Source of the DNA: Ancrocorticia sp047501485 | GTDB lineage: Bacteria; Actinomycetota; Actinomycetes; Actinomycetales; Actinomycetaceae | Length of the DNA: 64,000 bases | Assembly (NCBI GenBank): GCA_047501485.1 | Contig: JAZDRN010000005.1 | Location: forward strand, 62,001-126,000 | Direction: 5' to 3' | Shown here: positions 49,934 through 58,396 of the stretch, piece by piece | How the letters are laid out: every line of letters starts with the position of its first letter | Numbering within the stretch: position 1 is the first letter of the stretch | Position numbers and translations under genes: made by a program | Notes under the pieces: generated by a model | The model's database searches: none | What the model saw: the letters and a program-made list of their open reading frames with translations, nothing else | Told to the model about the DNA's origin: nothing

Positions 49934-50815
49934 ATGACCATCTCCGCAACCCGCGTCAACACCGGACTGGCCCACATGCTCAAGGGCGGCGTCATCATGG
50001 ACGTCGTGACGGCCGAGCAGGCCCGCATCGCCGAGGAAGCGGGCGCCGTTGCCGTCATGGCACTCGAACGCGTTCCGGCGGATATCCGCGCCCAGGGCGG
50101 CGTGGCGCGGATGAGCGACCCTGACTTGATCGAGGAGATCATCGAGGCCGTCTCCATCCCGGTCATGGCCAAGGCGCGCATCGGCCACTTCGTCGAGGCA
50201 CAGGTGCTCGAAGCTCTCGGGGTGGATTACATCGACGAGTCCGAGGTCCTCTCCCCCGCCGACTATGTCCATCACATCGACAAGAGAAAGTTCACCGTCC
50301 CCTTCGTATGCGGCGCGACGAACCTTGGCGAGGCCCTGCGCCGCATCACCGAGGGAGCCGCGATGATCCGCTCCAAGGGAGAGGCCGGAACGGGGGACGT
50401 CTCCGAGGCCATCACGCACATCCGCACCATCCGGGGCGAGATCGCCAAGCTATCCGCGCTCTCCGAGGACGAGCTCTACGTCGAGGCCAAGAGGCTCCAG
50501 GCTCCCTACGAGCTGGTCAAGGACGTGGCCACGAACGGCCGGCTTCCGGTGGTCCTGTTCGTGGCGGGCGGCATCGCGACCCCCGCCGATGCCGCCCTCG
50601 TCCGCCAGCTCGGCGCCGACGGCGTCTTCGTCGGTTCCGGCATCTTCAAGTCCGGGAATCCCGCGGCCCGAGCTCGCGCCATTGTCGAGGCCACCACGCA
50701 CTTCGCTGACGCCGCCGCCATCGCCCGTGCCTCGCGCGGCCTGGGTGAGGCCATGGTCGGTATCAACGTCGCCGATCTTCCCGCTCCTCATCGCCTGGCG
50801 GAGCGCGGCTGGTAA
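49934..50815 (+). CDS. pdxS: Pyridoxal 5'-phosphate synthase, lyase subunit
   Basis: Pdx1: builds PLP from ribose 5-phosphate, glyceraldehyde 3-phosphate and ammonia. 293 aa, TIM barrel forming dodecamers. GGVIMDVVTAEQARIAEEAG and AVMALERVPADIRAQGGVAR are diagnostic; VMAKARIGHFVEAQ holds one catalytic Lys and RKFTVPFVCGATNLGEALRR the other region. KGEAGTGDVSEA is the phosphate-binding loop. GCAAAGGATC precedes the ATG. pdxT begins seven bases after the stop. Confidence 0.97.
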   Translation: MTISATRVNTGLAHMLKGGVIMDVVTAEQARIAEEAGAVAVMALERVPADIRAQGGVARMSDPDLIEEIIEAVSIPVMAKARIGHFVEAQVLEALGVDYIDESEVLSPADYVHHIDKRKFTVPFVCGATNLGEALRRITEGAAMIRSKGEAGTGDVSEAITHIRTIRGEIAKLSALSEDELYVEAKRLQAPYELVKDVATNGRLPVVLFVAGGIATPADAALVRQLGADGVFVGSGIFKSGNPAARARAIVEATTHFADAAAIARASRGLGEAMVGINVADLPAPHRLAERGW

Positions 50816-50822
50816 CCGGCCC

Positions 50823-51395
50823 ATGGCAACCACCATCGGGGTGCTGGCCCTTCAGGGGGCGGTGGCAGAACACGTCCGGGTTCTCGAGGCTCTCGGAGCC
50901 CAGGCCCGCGAGGTGCGCAGAGTCGAGGATCTGGCAGACGTGTCCGGGCTGGTGATCCCCGGAGGAGAGAGCACCGCCATGGCGCGGCTGGCCGCGGGAA
51001 GCGGGCTCTTTCCCACCATCAGACGGCGTATCGAGGCGGGGACGCTCGCCGTGCTCGGAACCTGCGCGGGCCTCATCCTCCTCAGTGACAGGGTAGAGCC
51101 CGAGGGATCGCTTCCCTCCACGATCGGCGGGCTGGCGATAACCGTCACCCGTAACGGCTACGGTGGGCAGCTTGCCTCGTTCGAGGCCACCCTCATGATC
51201 GGAGGCCAACCGTTCAGGGCCGCTTTCATCCGCGCCCCACGCATCACAGCAGTCGCACCGAACGTACGGGTGCTGGCAAGCCACCAGGGAGAAGCCGTCG
51301 TCGTCGAAAGCAAGAAGCTGGTCGCGGCAACGTGCCATCCCGAGATCACCGGGGAAACCGCGCTGCACGAGCGATTGCTGCAGCTGGCCTCGTAG
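50823..51395 (+). CDS. pdxT: Pyridoxal 5'-phosphate synthase, glutaminase subunit
   Basis: Pdx2: releases ammonia from glutamine for PdxS. 190 aa, class I amidotransferase. VIPGGESTAM is the oxyanion region, LGTCAGLILL holds the nucleophile Cys81, and ATCHPEITG supplies His172 and Glu174. The reduced spacing to pdxS suggests coupled translation. No clear terminator follows; the next gene starts at 51524. Confidence 0.96.
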   Translation: MATTIGVLALQGAVAEHVRVLEALGAQAREVRRVEDLADVSGLVIPGGESTAMARLAAGSGLFPTIRRRIEAGTLAVLGTCAGLILLSDRVEPEGSLPSTIGGLAITVTRNGYGGQLASFEATLMIGGQPFRAAFIRAPRITAVAPNVRVLASHQGEAVVVESKKLVAATCHPEITGETALHERLLQLAS

Positions 51396-51523
51396 ATCGA
51401 CGGGCGGATCGGCAACACCCCGGTGGCCGAGACCATAGCCGGGAACGGGGCCGGTCGAGCGGGACCATCGATACCATCTAAGTGTTGCCACCGCCCTGCT
51501 GACCCCGCGCCAACCGGAGAGAT

Positions 51524-53209
51524 ATGAAACCCCCTGCGATATTGAAACCATACGTGCTGCCCTTCCTTCCCGGATTGACCGCGCTCGCATTCTCCTGGTT
51601 GTCACTGATGCCATCGCTGCTTCCACGAGCCTTCTATTTCCAGGGCCTGCTCACGGCGCTGGTGGCGCTACTCGGCTACGGATTCGGCGCCCTCGCCGGA
51701 TGGCTGTTGGACGGTATGAAGCTTCCGATCTCGCAGTCCGCCCGGCAGTGGATCCGAAGAGTTCTCTTGGTCGGAGGCGGTCTGATCACGCTCATCATGC
51801 TGTGGCTCTCCCACCGCTGGCAGTCCGCCCAGCGCGACTTCGTCGGCATGGAGGCCGCTCCCTTCTGGCACGTCCTCGCCGGGGCTCTCATCGGGGTTCT
51901 GCTCTTCGCCGTGCTGCTCGTCCTCAGCCGCTGCCTGCGGGGGTTGGGCCGGTTCCTCGGCAGGCATATCGGTCGGGTCCTACCGCGCAGGCTCGCGGCT
52001 GCCATCAGCGTCATCGTGGTCGCGGCGATCACCCTCAACGTGGTGGACAACCTCTTCCTCACGCGGTTCGCACGCCTGATGGACGCCACCTATCTGACGA
52101 TCAACGACGAGTTCTCGACGGATGTGCCGGCTCCGATGCAACCGGAACTCTCCGGCAGTGCCGACTCGCTACAGGGCTGGGGCTCCCTCGGGCGCTACGG
52201 CCGCGTCTTCGTATCGGATGCCGCCGACCCCGCGGACATCGCCGCTTTCACCGGCACGGAGGCGATGCAACCCATCCGGGTCTACGTGGGCAAGAATGAC
52301 GCCGAGGGAGCGGGAGCCACGGACGAACTGGACATGTCCGCCCAGGCCGATCTTGCCATCGCCGAACTCGAGCGCACCGGCGCCTTCGATCGCGAGGTCA
52401 TCAACGTGGTCACCAGCACCGGCCGGGGCTGGATCAACGAGAATCAGGCGCAGGCCCTCGAGTACATGTGGAACGGCAATACCGCAACGGTCTCCATGCA
52501 GTACTCCTACCTGCCCTCCTGGATGTCGTTCCTTGTGGATACCGACCGCGCCGAAGCGGCCGGGCGCTATCTCTTCGAGGCCGTCTATGCCCGCTGGAGC
52601 GAGCTGCCGGAGGACAGCCGCCCGCGCCTGGTGGTCTCCGGGGAGAGCCTGGGCAGCTACGGCGCCGAGGGGGCATTCGTCAGCATGCAAGATCTGACCG
52701 TGCGCACATCCGGTGCCTTGTTCGTGGGGCCGACCGCGATGAACCACCTGTGGAACGACATCGTCACCCATCGCGACGCCGGGACCCCCATGTATCTTCC
52801 CACCGTGGATGGCGGGACCGACGTTCGTTTCAGCGCCGACGGCGAATCGTGGACGGGTTCGGGCGATTGGGACGGCCCGCGCGTGGGTTACGTCCAGCAT
52901 GCCAACGACCCGGTCAAGGCGTTCTCAATCGGACTGGCGCTCAACAGACCCGATTGGCTCGACAGCGGGCAGCGTGGGCCGGGCGTGCCCTCCCAGATGC
53001 ACTGGGTTCCCATCGTGACGATGTTGCAGGTGGGCGTCGATCTCTTCGCCGGTGACGTCCCAGAGGGGCAGGGCCACTCATTCGGGGACGCCCCGGCCCG
53101 AGCATGGACGCACATCCTGCCGCCCCCGGGTTGGACACCCGAGGACACCGATCGGCTGGTGGAGGAGCTGGCTCGCGTGGCTGGAGAGGATCTCGATTCG
53201 CTGGCCTAG
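51524..53209 (+). CDS. Membrane-anchored alpha/beta-hydrolase-family protein
   Basis: 561 aa. Four N-terminal helices (roughly 12-160), then a large extracytoplasmic hydrolase-like domain. LVVSGESLGSYGAEGAF is a nucleophile elbow (Ser in GESLG), VGPTAMNH and GYVQHANDPVKAFS lie where Asp and His regions are expected, and VINVVTSTGRGWINE is a conserved strand. It resembles the actinobacterial alpha/beta-hydrolase family with an N-terminal DUF (Abhydrolase_9 type). The substrate is unknown. GGAGAGAT precedes the ATG. Confidence 0.85.
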   Translation: MKPPAILKPYVLPFLPGLTALAFSWLSLMPSLLPRAFYFQGLLTALVALLGYGFGALAGWLLDGMKLPISQSARQWIRRVLLVGGGLITLIMLWLSHRWQSAQRDFVGMEAAPFWHVLAGALIGVLLFAVLLVLSRCLRGLGRFLGRHIGRVLPRRLAAAISVIVVAAITLNVVDNLFLTRFARLMDATYLTINDEFSTDVPAPMQPELSGSADSLQGWGSLGRYGRVFVSDAADPADIAAFTGTEAMQPIRVYVGKNDAEGAGATDELDMSAQADLAIAELERTGAFDREVINVVTSTGRGWINENQAQALEYMWNGNTATVSMQYSYLPSWMSFLVDTDRAEAAGRYLFEAVYARWSELPEDSRPRLVVSGESLGSYGAEGAFVSMQDLTVRTSGALFVGPTAMNHLWNDIVTHRDAGTPMYLPTVDGGTDVRFSADGESWTGSGDWDGPRVGYVQHANDPVKAFSIGLALNRPDWLDSGQRGPGVPSQMHWVPIVTMLQVGVDLFAGDVPEGQGHSFGDAPARAWTHILPPPGWTPEDTDRLVEELARVAGEDLDSLA

Positions 53210-53293
53210 CTGAGGAAGCCCGCCATACAGGCGGACGGCGACGTCGTCGAATCCGAGAGACGCTGAGAGCTCCTCGGCTGAAAGAAGCCCGGC

Positions 53294-54226
53294 TCAGAAC
53301 TCTGCGATCTGAATCTTCGACATCTTCATGAGCTTCTGGTAGGCATTCGGCCTGTCCATCAACTCGTCCATGTTCTCCGGTACGATCTGCCAGCTGACGC
53401 CCGCACTGTCTGCGAGCCAGCCGCATATCTCGGCTTCCGGAACGGCGGACAGCGCATTCCAGAAATGATCGATCTCCGCCTGGTCGGCACATTTGACCTC
53501 GAATGAGACGCCGCAGGTGAACGTATCCACCTGCTCGGCTCCCGAGTCCATCGCCACGAACCACTGCCCCGCGAGGCTGAAGTCGCTATACATGATGCTG
53601 TCCCTAGAAGCCGGCCCGGTGGGAGCGGGATAGGTGAACACGTTGCCCCAGGCCGCGTCGGGAAACACCGCCAGGTAACGCTCGACGGTCTCCCGGCACT
53701 TGTTCTGGGCATCCGCTCCGAACATGAAGGAAGGGGTGATGAAGGGGCGCGGCTCACCCGCGGGGTCGGTGAGGATGAGCTGCCAAGAGACTCCGTAGCG
53801 GTCCTCGACCCAACCGTAGTGCGGGCTGAAATCGTAAGCGCCCAGATCCATGAGTGCCTTGCCGTTCTCAATCAGAGCGCTCCAGACGCTGTCGAGGGCC
53901 GCATGGGCAGCCTCGGCGGCTTCCTGCGAGTCCGGCGTGGCCCCGGAGGCGGCAGCGAAACGAAGAGGATCGAAGTTGACCATGAAAGAGATCGAGATGT
54001 TCGGACGGAACTCATCCCCGGCGTTGATGAGGGTGAACTCCAGATCCTCGATCTGCAACCTGACGGTGAGGGGAAGGCCAGCGAAGTCCTTCTGAAAATC
54101 AGGAAGTCCCTCCCTCGGGTAGTAACTCTGGATCTCGTAGCTGGCGCTCGGGAAGACGCGCGCGTAGAACTCCGCGGCCTCTACCGCATTCCTGTTGAAC
54201 CATATATTGGGAACGATCTTCTGCAT
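53294..54226 (-). CDS. Two-domain PhnB-like VOC protein
   Basis: 310 aa with two repeats of the vicinal-oxygen-chelate fold (PhnB / 3-demethylubiquinone-methyltransferase-like). Repeat 1 has IVPNIWFNRNAVEAAEFYAR and PHYGWVEDRYGVSWQLIL; repeat 2 has ITPSFMFGADAQNKCRETVE and CGWLADSAGVSWQIVPE. VOC proteins of this type mostly have unknown substrates. The ATG at 54226 follows AGGTGG; an in-frame GTG at 54235 is an alternative. A palindrome (54282-54294) lies upstream. Confidence 0.85.
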   Translation of the reverse strand: MQKIVPNIWFNRNAVEAAEFYARVFPSASYEIQSYYPREGLPDFQKDFAGLPLTVRLQIEDLEFTLINAGDEFRPNISISFMVNFDPLRFAAASGATPDSQEAAEAAHAALDSVWSALIENGKALMDLGAYDFSPHYGWVEDRYGVSWQLILTDPAGEPRPFITPSFMFGADAQNKCRETVERYLAVFPDAAWGNVFTYPAPTGPASRDSIMYSDFSLAGQWFVAMDSGAEQVDTFTCGVSFEVKCADQAEIDHFWNALSAVPEAEICGWLADSAGVSWQIVPENMDELMDRPNAYQKLMKMSKIQIAEF

Positions 54227-54281
54227 GAGGGCCACCTGCTTCTTCTCTGGATCCGATGCAAAGATTAAGGCAAAGAATAGG

Positions 54282-54294
54282 CGGAATCATTCCG
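54282..54294. promoter_or_regulatory. Palindrome upstream of the VOC gene
   Basis: CGGAAT-C-ATTCCG, a 13-bp palindrome next to a minus-strand TATTCT -10 candidate (54274-54279). It is placed like an operator. The rest of 54236-54427 shows no gene. Confidence 0.35.
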
Positions 54295-54427
54295 AAAAAC
54301 GAGACCCAGATGGGGTCAATATGCAGCCATCGGGCATATGGCCGGGCCGCGAGGGAAAACGATTGAGAAGGTTCCTCATACCGAGGGGCGGTTTCTAACG
54401 GTGGTCCTCGTGTCAGCTGTCCTCCTA

Positions 54428-55147
54428 TCAGCTCACAGCGTTGAATACCTTGTCGCCGAACATGGATACGCGAATAGCCAACGTTCCGAAATCCGCCGAA
54501 TCGGCCGGAACGGCAAAAACGACGTTCCCGGTGGTCGAGGCGCCCTGATACAGGGTGGTGAGGCTGTCGAAGGCTTCCGGCGCCACCGCCAAGGTGTCGA
54601 AACTGTTGATGGTGTTTCCCTCCGCGGTCACATACTCGATGGTATCCATGGGAATCTCTCCCTCGGGGTTGTCTCCGTTGTAGGTGAGAGTGATATTGAC
54701 GAGGATGTATTTCTGGCCTTCGGGAGCGGGCTCGTTGAACATGTTCTCGGCGGAGACCAGTTCATCCGCGTCCAGGTTGACGCCGTTGACAGTCAGCTGC
54801 CAGTCGCCGTCGGTTATCACGGTTCCAACGGGGAACGGATTGGTGCGCGTCCCCTGTTCCGCGGCCTGCTCAGCCACGGGAGCTTCATCGTCGCTCTGCG
54901 CCGACCGCGGAGCAGGTGTCGAATCCGCCGCGGGGGCGCCGGTGGGTTTCGAGTCTGATCCATCGATTGCACTGCCAACTCCGCCAAATACGAGGAGTAC
55001 GACGACGGCGATGAACCACCGGCGCTTGTAGAAAGGCTTCTTGGCTGGCGGCATCGGAGCGCCGGGGTAGGACGCACCCTGCGTGGGTCCGGGCGTTGGC
55101 GCTCCCGACATGGCGCTCGATGGTGCGGGAGAGGGTGGATACGTCAT
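54428..55147 (-). CDS. DUF4352-domain membrane-anchored protein
   Basis: 239 aa: a Pro/Ser/Gly/Ala-rich cytoplasmic start (MTYPPSPAPSSAMSGAPTPG), one helix (RRWFIAVVVLLVFGGVGSAI), a Ser/Ala/Pro linker and a beta-rich extracytoplasmic domain (WQLTVNGVNLDADELV, KYILVNITLTYNG, then VVFAVPADSADFGTLAIR) of DUF4352 type. Function unknown. AAGGAG lies six bases before the ATG. It faces the histidine kinase gene, so it may be a target or sensor partner of the two-component system. Confidence 0.85.
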   Translation of the reverse strand: MTYPPSPAPSSAMSGAPTPGPTQGASYPGAPMPPAKKPFYKRRWFIAVVVLLVFGGVGSAIDGSDSKPTGAPAADSTPAPRSAQSDDEAPVAEQAAEQGTRTNPFPVGTVITDGDWQLTVNGVNLDADELVSAENMFNEPAPEGQKYILVNITLTYNGDNPEGEIPMDTIEYVTAEGNTINSFDTLAVAPEAFDSLTTLYQGASTTGNVVFAVPADSADFGTLAIRVSMFGDKVFNAVS

Positions 55148-55324
55148 GGTTTCTCCTTGGATGGATCGGACCCCCGACGTCCCGTCAGCGGGAGGGGGAT
55201 ACACACCGAACATCCACACCTTATTGAGGCTACGCCCAGATCTGCCCTGCCGATCGGGTGGACTCCGTGCCCGATCGGGCATTCGCGATGAAGTTTCAGC
55301 GCACGGAATATGCGGAACGATCAT

Positions 55325-55330
55325 TAGACT
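55325..55330 (+). promoter_or_regulatory. -10 box of the leaderless histidine kinase gene
   Basis: TAGACT followed by seven bases and the ATG at 55338. Confidence 0.5.
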
Positions 55331-55337
55331 TCTCGAT

Positions 55338-56549
55338 ATGAGCAGAGAAAAGGGAATCGGACCCCTCCTTGCCCAAAGCGGAGCGGTAGCGCTCATGCTC
55401 GTGGTCGGATTCATCATCCTCTTTCTCGCGCCTCTCTCAAGCCGAAGCAACTTCACCGCTCCGGGGGAACTCAGCGACCTGGGCGCACTTCGGATCTTCC
55501 TGGGCCTGCTGATTCTCGCCACCATTCCGTGGTATCGCAGGCGTCCCCTGGTCCTGATGGGCGCGGGCGCCGTGGGCGCTCTCATCGTTCAGCAGGATCC
55601 CTACGTCCTGTCTGTCGGGCTGACCGTATGGATGGTGAGAGCCCGACAACGCTGGCAGTGGGTGATCGCAGGCGTGGGCCTTGCAGCCATTCTCGCCAAC
55701 GGAGTCATCCATCTGTGGAAGATCCAACAATGGAACGACGCCGAGTATGTGCAGGTCGGCACGCTCCTACAGGCATTGCTCTCACTCGCCGCCATGGCGA
55801 TTCCCTGCATCACCGCCACCGTGGTGCGATTGCGGCGCCAGAATCGCTACACCGCCACTCAAGTCCAGCGCTCACAGCGACAGACGGCTAGGCTCTCCGA
55901 TGAGCTGACTCGACAGGCGGAGCGCGAGGATCTCGCACGCGAGGTACACGACACTCTTGCCAGCAGGCTGTCCACCATCGCCATGCAATCCGGGTTGCTT
56001 GAGGATGCCGGCTCGCCCGACGCCGAATCCATGGCTCACAGCATTCGCAGCAACGCGAGCCGCGCTATGACCGATCTGCGCGATCTACTCCAGTCTCTCC
56101 GACGAGAGAATGAGGAACCGGAGCCAACGGTTTCCGCATCCTCCCGCAGCGATCAGCGCGACCTTCTCGATCTGATCCAAGACGCCGAGGCGGCGGGACT
56201 TCGCGTCCATCCCTGCCTTCTTTTCGTCGACTCATACTCCAACGCATCGGACCGGCTGAAGAAAACGGTTTTCCGTATCACGCAGGAAGGATTGACGAAC
56301 GCCCTGCGCCATAGTTCCGACCAACGCGTCTCGCTGCAGATCGAAGGCTCACCCGAACACGGCATCCGCTTGACGATGCGGAACTCCTGCGATCCTGAAT
56401 CGGGGTTCACCTCGGGAGCGGCAAAGGGACTGATCGGCGTGAAGGAGCGTGTGCGGCTGCTGCACGGCACACTTGCCACGGAACGGACACCCGAACAGTT
56501 CATCTTGAACGTCGAATTGCCGTGGGAATTCACGGCCGAACAGAGATGA
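55338..56549 (+). CDS. NarL-type sensor histidine kinase
   Basis: 403 aa. Six hydrophobic segments in the first 165 residues, a coiled linker, a HisKA_3 dimerisation domain with phospho-accepting His204 (LAREVHDTLASRLSTIAMQS) and a HATPase domain (RITQEGLTNALRHS, then GLIGVKERVRLLHG). There is no large extracytoplasmic sensor domain, so it probably detects a membrane signal. The start is set by the TAGACT box; the frame runs open upstream. The response regulator follows and has its own promoter-like box. Confidence 0.92.
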   Translation: MSREKGIGPLLAQSGAVALMLVVGFIILFLAPLSSRSNFTAPGELSDLGALRIFLGLLILATIPWYRRRPLVLMGAGAVGALIVQQDPYVLSVGLTVWMVRARQRWQWVIAGVGLAAILANGVIHLWKIQQWNDAEYVQVGTLLQALLSLAAMAIPCITATVVRLRRQNRYTATQVQRSQRQTARLSDELTRQAEREDLAREVHDTLASRLSTIAMQSGLLEDAGSPDAESMAHSIRSNASRAMTDLRDLLQSLRRENEEPEPTVSASSRSDQRDLLDLIQDAEAAGLRVHPCLLFVDSYSNASDRLKKTVFRITQEGLTNALRHSSDQRVSLQIEGSPEHGIRLTMRNSCDPESGFTSGAAKGLIGVKERVRLLHGTLATERTPEQFILNVELPWEFTAEQR

Positions 56550-56564
56550 AACGGGCTCTCGGCG

Positions 56565-56570
56565 TAGGAT
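56565..56570 (+). promoter_or_regulatory. -10 box of the leaderless response regulator gene
   Basis: TAGGAT followed by seven bases and GTG at 56578. It gives the regulator a possible transcript independent of the kinase. Confidence 0.45.
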
Positions 56571-56577
56571 TCATGCT

Positions 56578-57246
56578 GTGAAGGACACGATCAAAGTGAT
56601 GACTGTCGATGACGACCCCCTCGTCCTCGGTCTGCTCCAATCGATAATTGCCAGAGATTCTTCCATCGCCCTCGTCGGCCAGGCCGCCGACGGCGAGGAG
56701 GCGGTAGAAACGGTTCGTGAGACTCGTCCCGACGTCGTCGTCATGGACCTCCACCTGCCCGCCCCCATGACGGGCCCCGAGGCTATTCGCACCATCCGCA
56801 ATTCACTGAGGCCTCCCCGGATACTGGCTCTCACCGCCTACGGCAGCGAGGAGTACATCAAGGAGACCCTCGCTGCGGGTGCCTTCGGGTACATCCTCAA
56901 GTCCGACACCTATGAGATGCTGTGCCCAGCGATACACGCCGTACACGAGGGACGCAAGATCACCTCTCCGGACGTCACCGACGTTCTCATCCGAAGCTAT
57001 GTCGCTCCACAAGACGATCCCGAGCGCGATCGCGCTCGGGCGCTGATCGCTCTCCTCACCGACCGTGAGATCGAGGTCGCGCGCCTCTACGGCATGGGCA
57101 ATCGGTACATCGACATCGCCGCTAAGCTCTACATCTCCCCCAGCACCGTGAAGAGCGACCTGAGCAAGGCCGCCCGAAAGACGGGGGCTCAAGACAGCGG
57201 TCAGCTCGCGGTCCTCGTCGAGCGCGCCCAGCTGGGCAAACCTTGA
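56578..57246 (+). CDS. NarL/FixJ-family response regulator
   Basis: 222 aa. The receiver domain has the acidic cluster TVDDDP, phosphoacceptor Asp57 (VVVMDLHLP), conserved Thr (LALTAY) and Lys (YILKSD). The LuxR-type helix-turn-helix is LLTDREIEVARLYGMGNRY, DIAAKLYISPSTVKSDLSKA. Partner of the kinase at 55338. GTG start with no Shine-Dalgarno sequence. DNA targets are unknown; the divergent DUF4352 gene is a candidate. Confidence 0.93.
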   Translation: MKDTIKVMTVDDDPLVLGLLQSIIARDSSIALVGQAADGEEAVETVRETRPDVVVMDLHLPAPMTGPEAIRTIRNSLRPPRILALTAYGSEEYIKETLAAGAFGYILKSDTYEMLCPAIHAVHEGRKITSPDVTDVLIRSYVAPQDDPERDRARALIALLTDREIEVARLYGMGNRYIDIAAKLYISPSTVKSDLSKAARKTGAQDSGQLAVLVERAQLGKP

Positions 57247-57296
57247 CGAGCATTGCCCCGCACCACGCAATCCCCGCCGAACCCGCGCCTCCTCGT

Positions 57297-57326
57297 TTGA
57301 AGGCTACAATCGCCCTGGTGTAGTAT
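57297..57326 (+). promoter_or_regulatory. tRNA-Asn promoter
   Basis: TTGAAG (57297-57302), an 18-bp spacer, then TAGTAT (57321-57326), with a predicted start about 10 bases before the tRNA. Confidence 0.6.
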
Positions 57327-57343
57327 CGCGGGGCAGCATGTAG

Positions 57344-57418
<75 letters not shown>

Positions 57419-57423
57419 CTCCG

Positions 57424-57445
57424 CGGAAGGCGTCAACGCCTTCCG
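57424..57445 (+). terminator. tRNA-Asn terminator
   Basis: Perfect 9-bp stem with a TCAA loop, then TTTTGCTTT: a textbook intrinsic terminator. Confidence 0.9.
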
Positions 57446-57532
57446 TTTTGCTTTCCCCGTTTCGCGCAATGGCAAGTGCCTGCGTCCAAATGATCGAGCT
57501 AGGATCTATCCCTTTGTCCCCGAAAGGAACAG

Positions 57533-57718
57533 ATGCGTCGCCTTTTGATATTCTCACTTGCGATCGTCGCTGAAGTTGTAGCAATGGTCGCCTTCATCGC
57601 CTGGGCGAACGCCACGGACGGCTCAGCGACCGTTCTCTACATTGTCGCGGCCCTTTTCATTCCCATCGGAGGGCTCACGGTCTGGCGATTCACTCACGGG
57701 GATGCTGGCAGCAGGTAG
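57533..57718 (+). CDS. Small membrane protein (61 aa)
   Basis: 61 aa with two hydrophobic helices (LLIFSLAIVAEVVAMVAFIA and TVLYIVAALFIPIGGLTVW). GAAAGGAACAG directly precedes the ATG and a TAGGAT box lies at 57500. Function unknown. It begins the lower-GC patch that follows tRNA-Asn. Confidence 0.6.
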   Translation: MRRLLIFSLAIVAEVVAMVAFIAWANATDGSATVLYIVAALFIPIGGLTVWRFTHGDAGSR

Positions 57719-57773
57719 AACACACGTCAGCCGGCAGCTATGAAGAATAATGTTCCTAAAATCGACGAAAGTA

Positions 57774-57792
57774 GGCCTGTTTTGTACAGGCC
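57774..57792. terminator. Small hairpin in the lower-GC patch
   Basis: GGCCTGT-TTTGT-ACAGGCC, a perfect 7-bp stem. It may terminate the 61-aa gene or the minus-strand gene at 57891. Confidence 0.4.
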
Positions 57793-57890
57793 GAGCCATA
57801 TACGGAAAATAGATAGCGCACTCACGCTCTCTCGGTTTTGGATCATGTTTCCGGGTCGGTTTCTAGGCGTGCGGTCGATGGATAATGCGT

Positions 57891-58235
57891 TCATAAACGT
57901 GAACTGGGTCGCACTGCGAAGCGCTGACGCTGCCATGTCAAGGTACGAGTAGTACCACCGTAACGGGCGACCAAGCCCTGCGCGTCAACCTCAAGAAAGC
58001 AGGTCGCGGCTGCCTGCTTAAGTTGCCTGGTACGCAAAAGCACGAAGGGTACTGTCACCATCGCGCCCGCCGCGACACCTACTGGCCAGCGCACGGCCAC
58101 TGATGAGTCCGACGAGACCATCCCTGCGAAAACCGCAACCAGGAATGCCACCAACGCCACGACCACGAGAGACTGGATGATGATTGGCCGATAACTACCC
58201 ACTAAAGTCGCCCACTTCGTGAAACGCTCCGTCAT
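57891..58235 (-). CDS. Small two-helix membrane protein, possibly frameshifted
   Basis: 114 aa: basic start, two helices (IIIQSLVVVALVAFLVAVFA and WPVGVAAGAMVTVPFVLL) and a soluble tail CFLEVDAQGLVARYGGTTRT that resembles a bacterial PH-like domain (a strand, then a Trp at LTWQ). The frame stops soon after LTWQ. A different minus-strand frame remains open from about 57936 to 57727 (MAASALRSATQFTFMNALSI onward, ending in a hydrophobic segment), which could be the lost continuation. Function unknown. Confidence 0.5.
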   Translation of the reverse strand: MTERFTKWATLVGSYRPIIIQSLVVVALVAFLVAVFAGMVSSDSSVAVRWPVGVAAGAMVTVPFVLLRTRQLKQAAATCFLEVDAQGLVARYGGTTRTLTWQRQRFAVRPSSRL

Positions 58236-58396
58236 TCTGTACTTCGCACTCGAACGCGTGCGCTTGCCTTGTTTCGTGGCCTAGCTTTCCGAGATTTCAT
58301 AGCCCAGCTTCGCGAGGCCCTTCGCCCCCTTGTCTTTCAAACTCACCAGCGTATTGTGAGTTGTGACACCGATAGCCTTATCGTTGGGAGGACGAG

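Noticed and set aside
57740..57952. 70-codon plus-strand frame in the lower-GC patch
   Set aside because: No ribosome-binding site, no recognisable features, and it overlaps a small hairpin and the minus-strand frames.
58281..58390. Minus-strand open stretch ending GAKGLAKLGYEISES
   Set aside because: It looks protein-like but has no start codon with a site and ends in the fda promoter region. Mentioned only as a possible remnant, not annotated as a gene.
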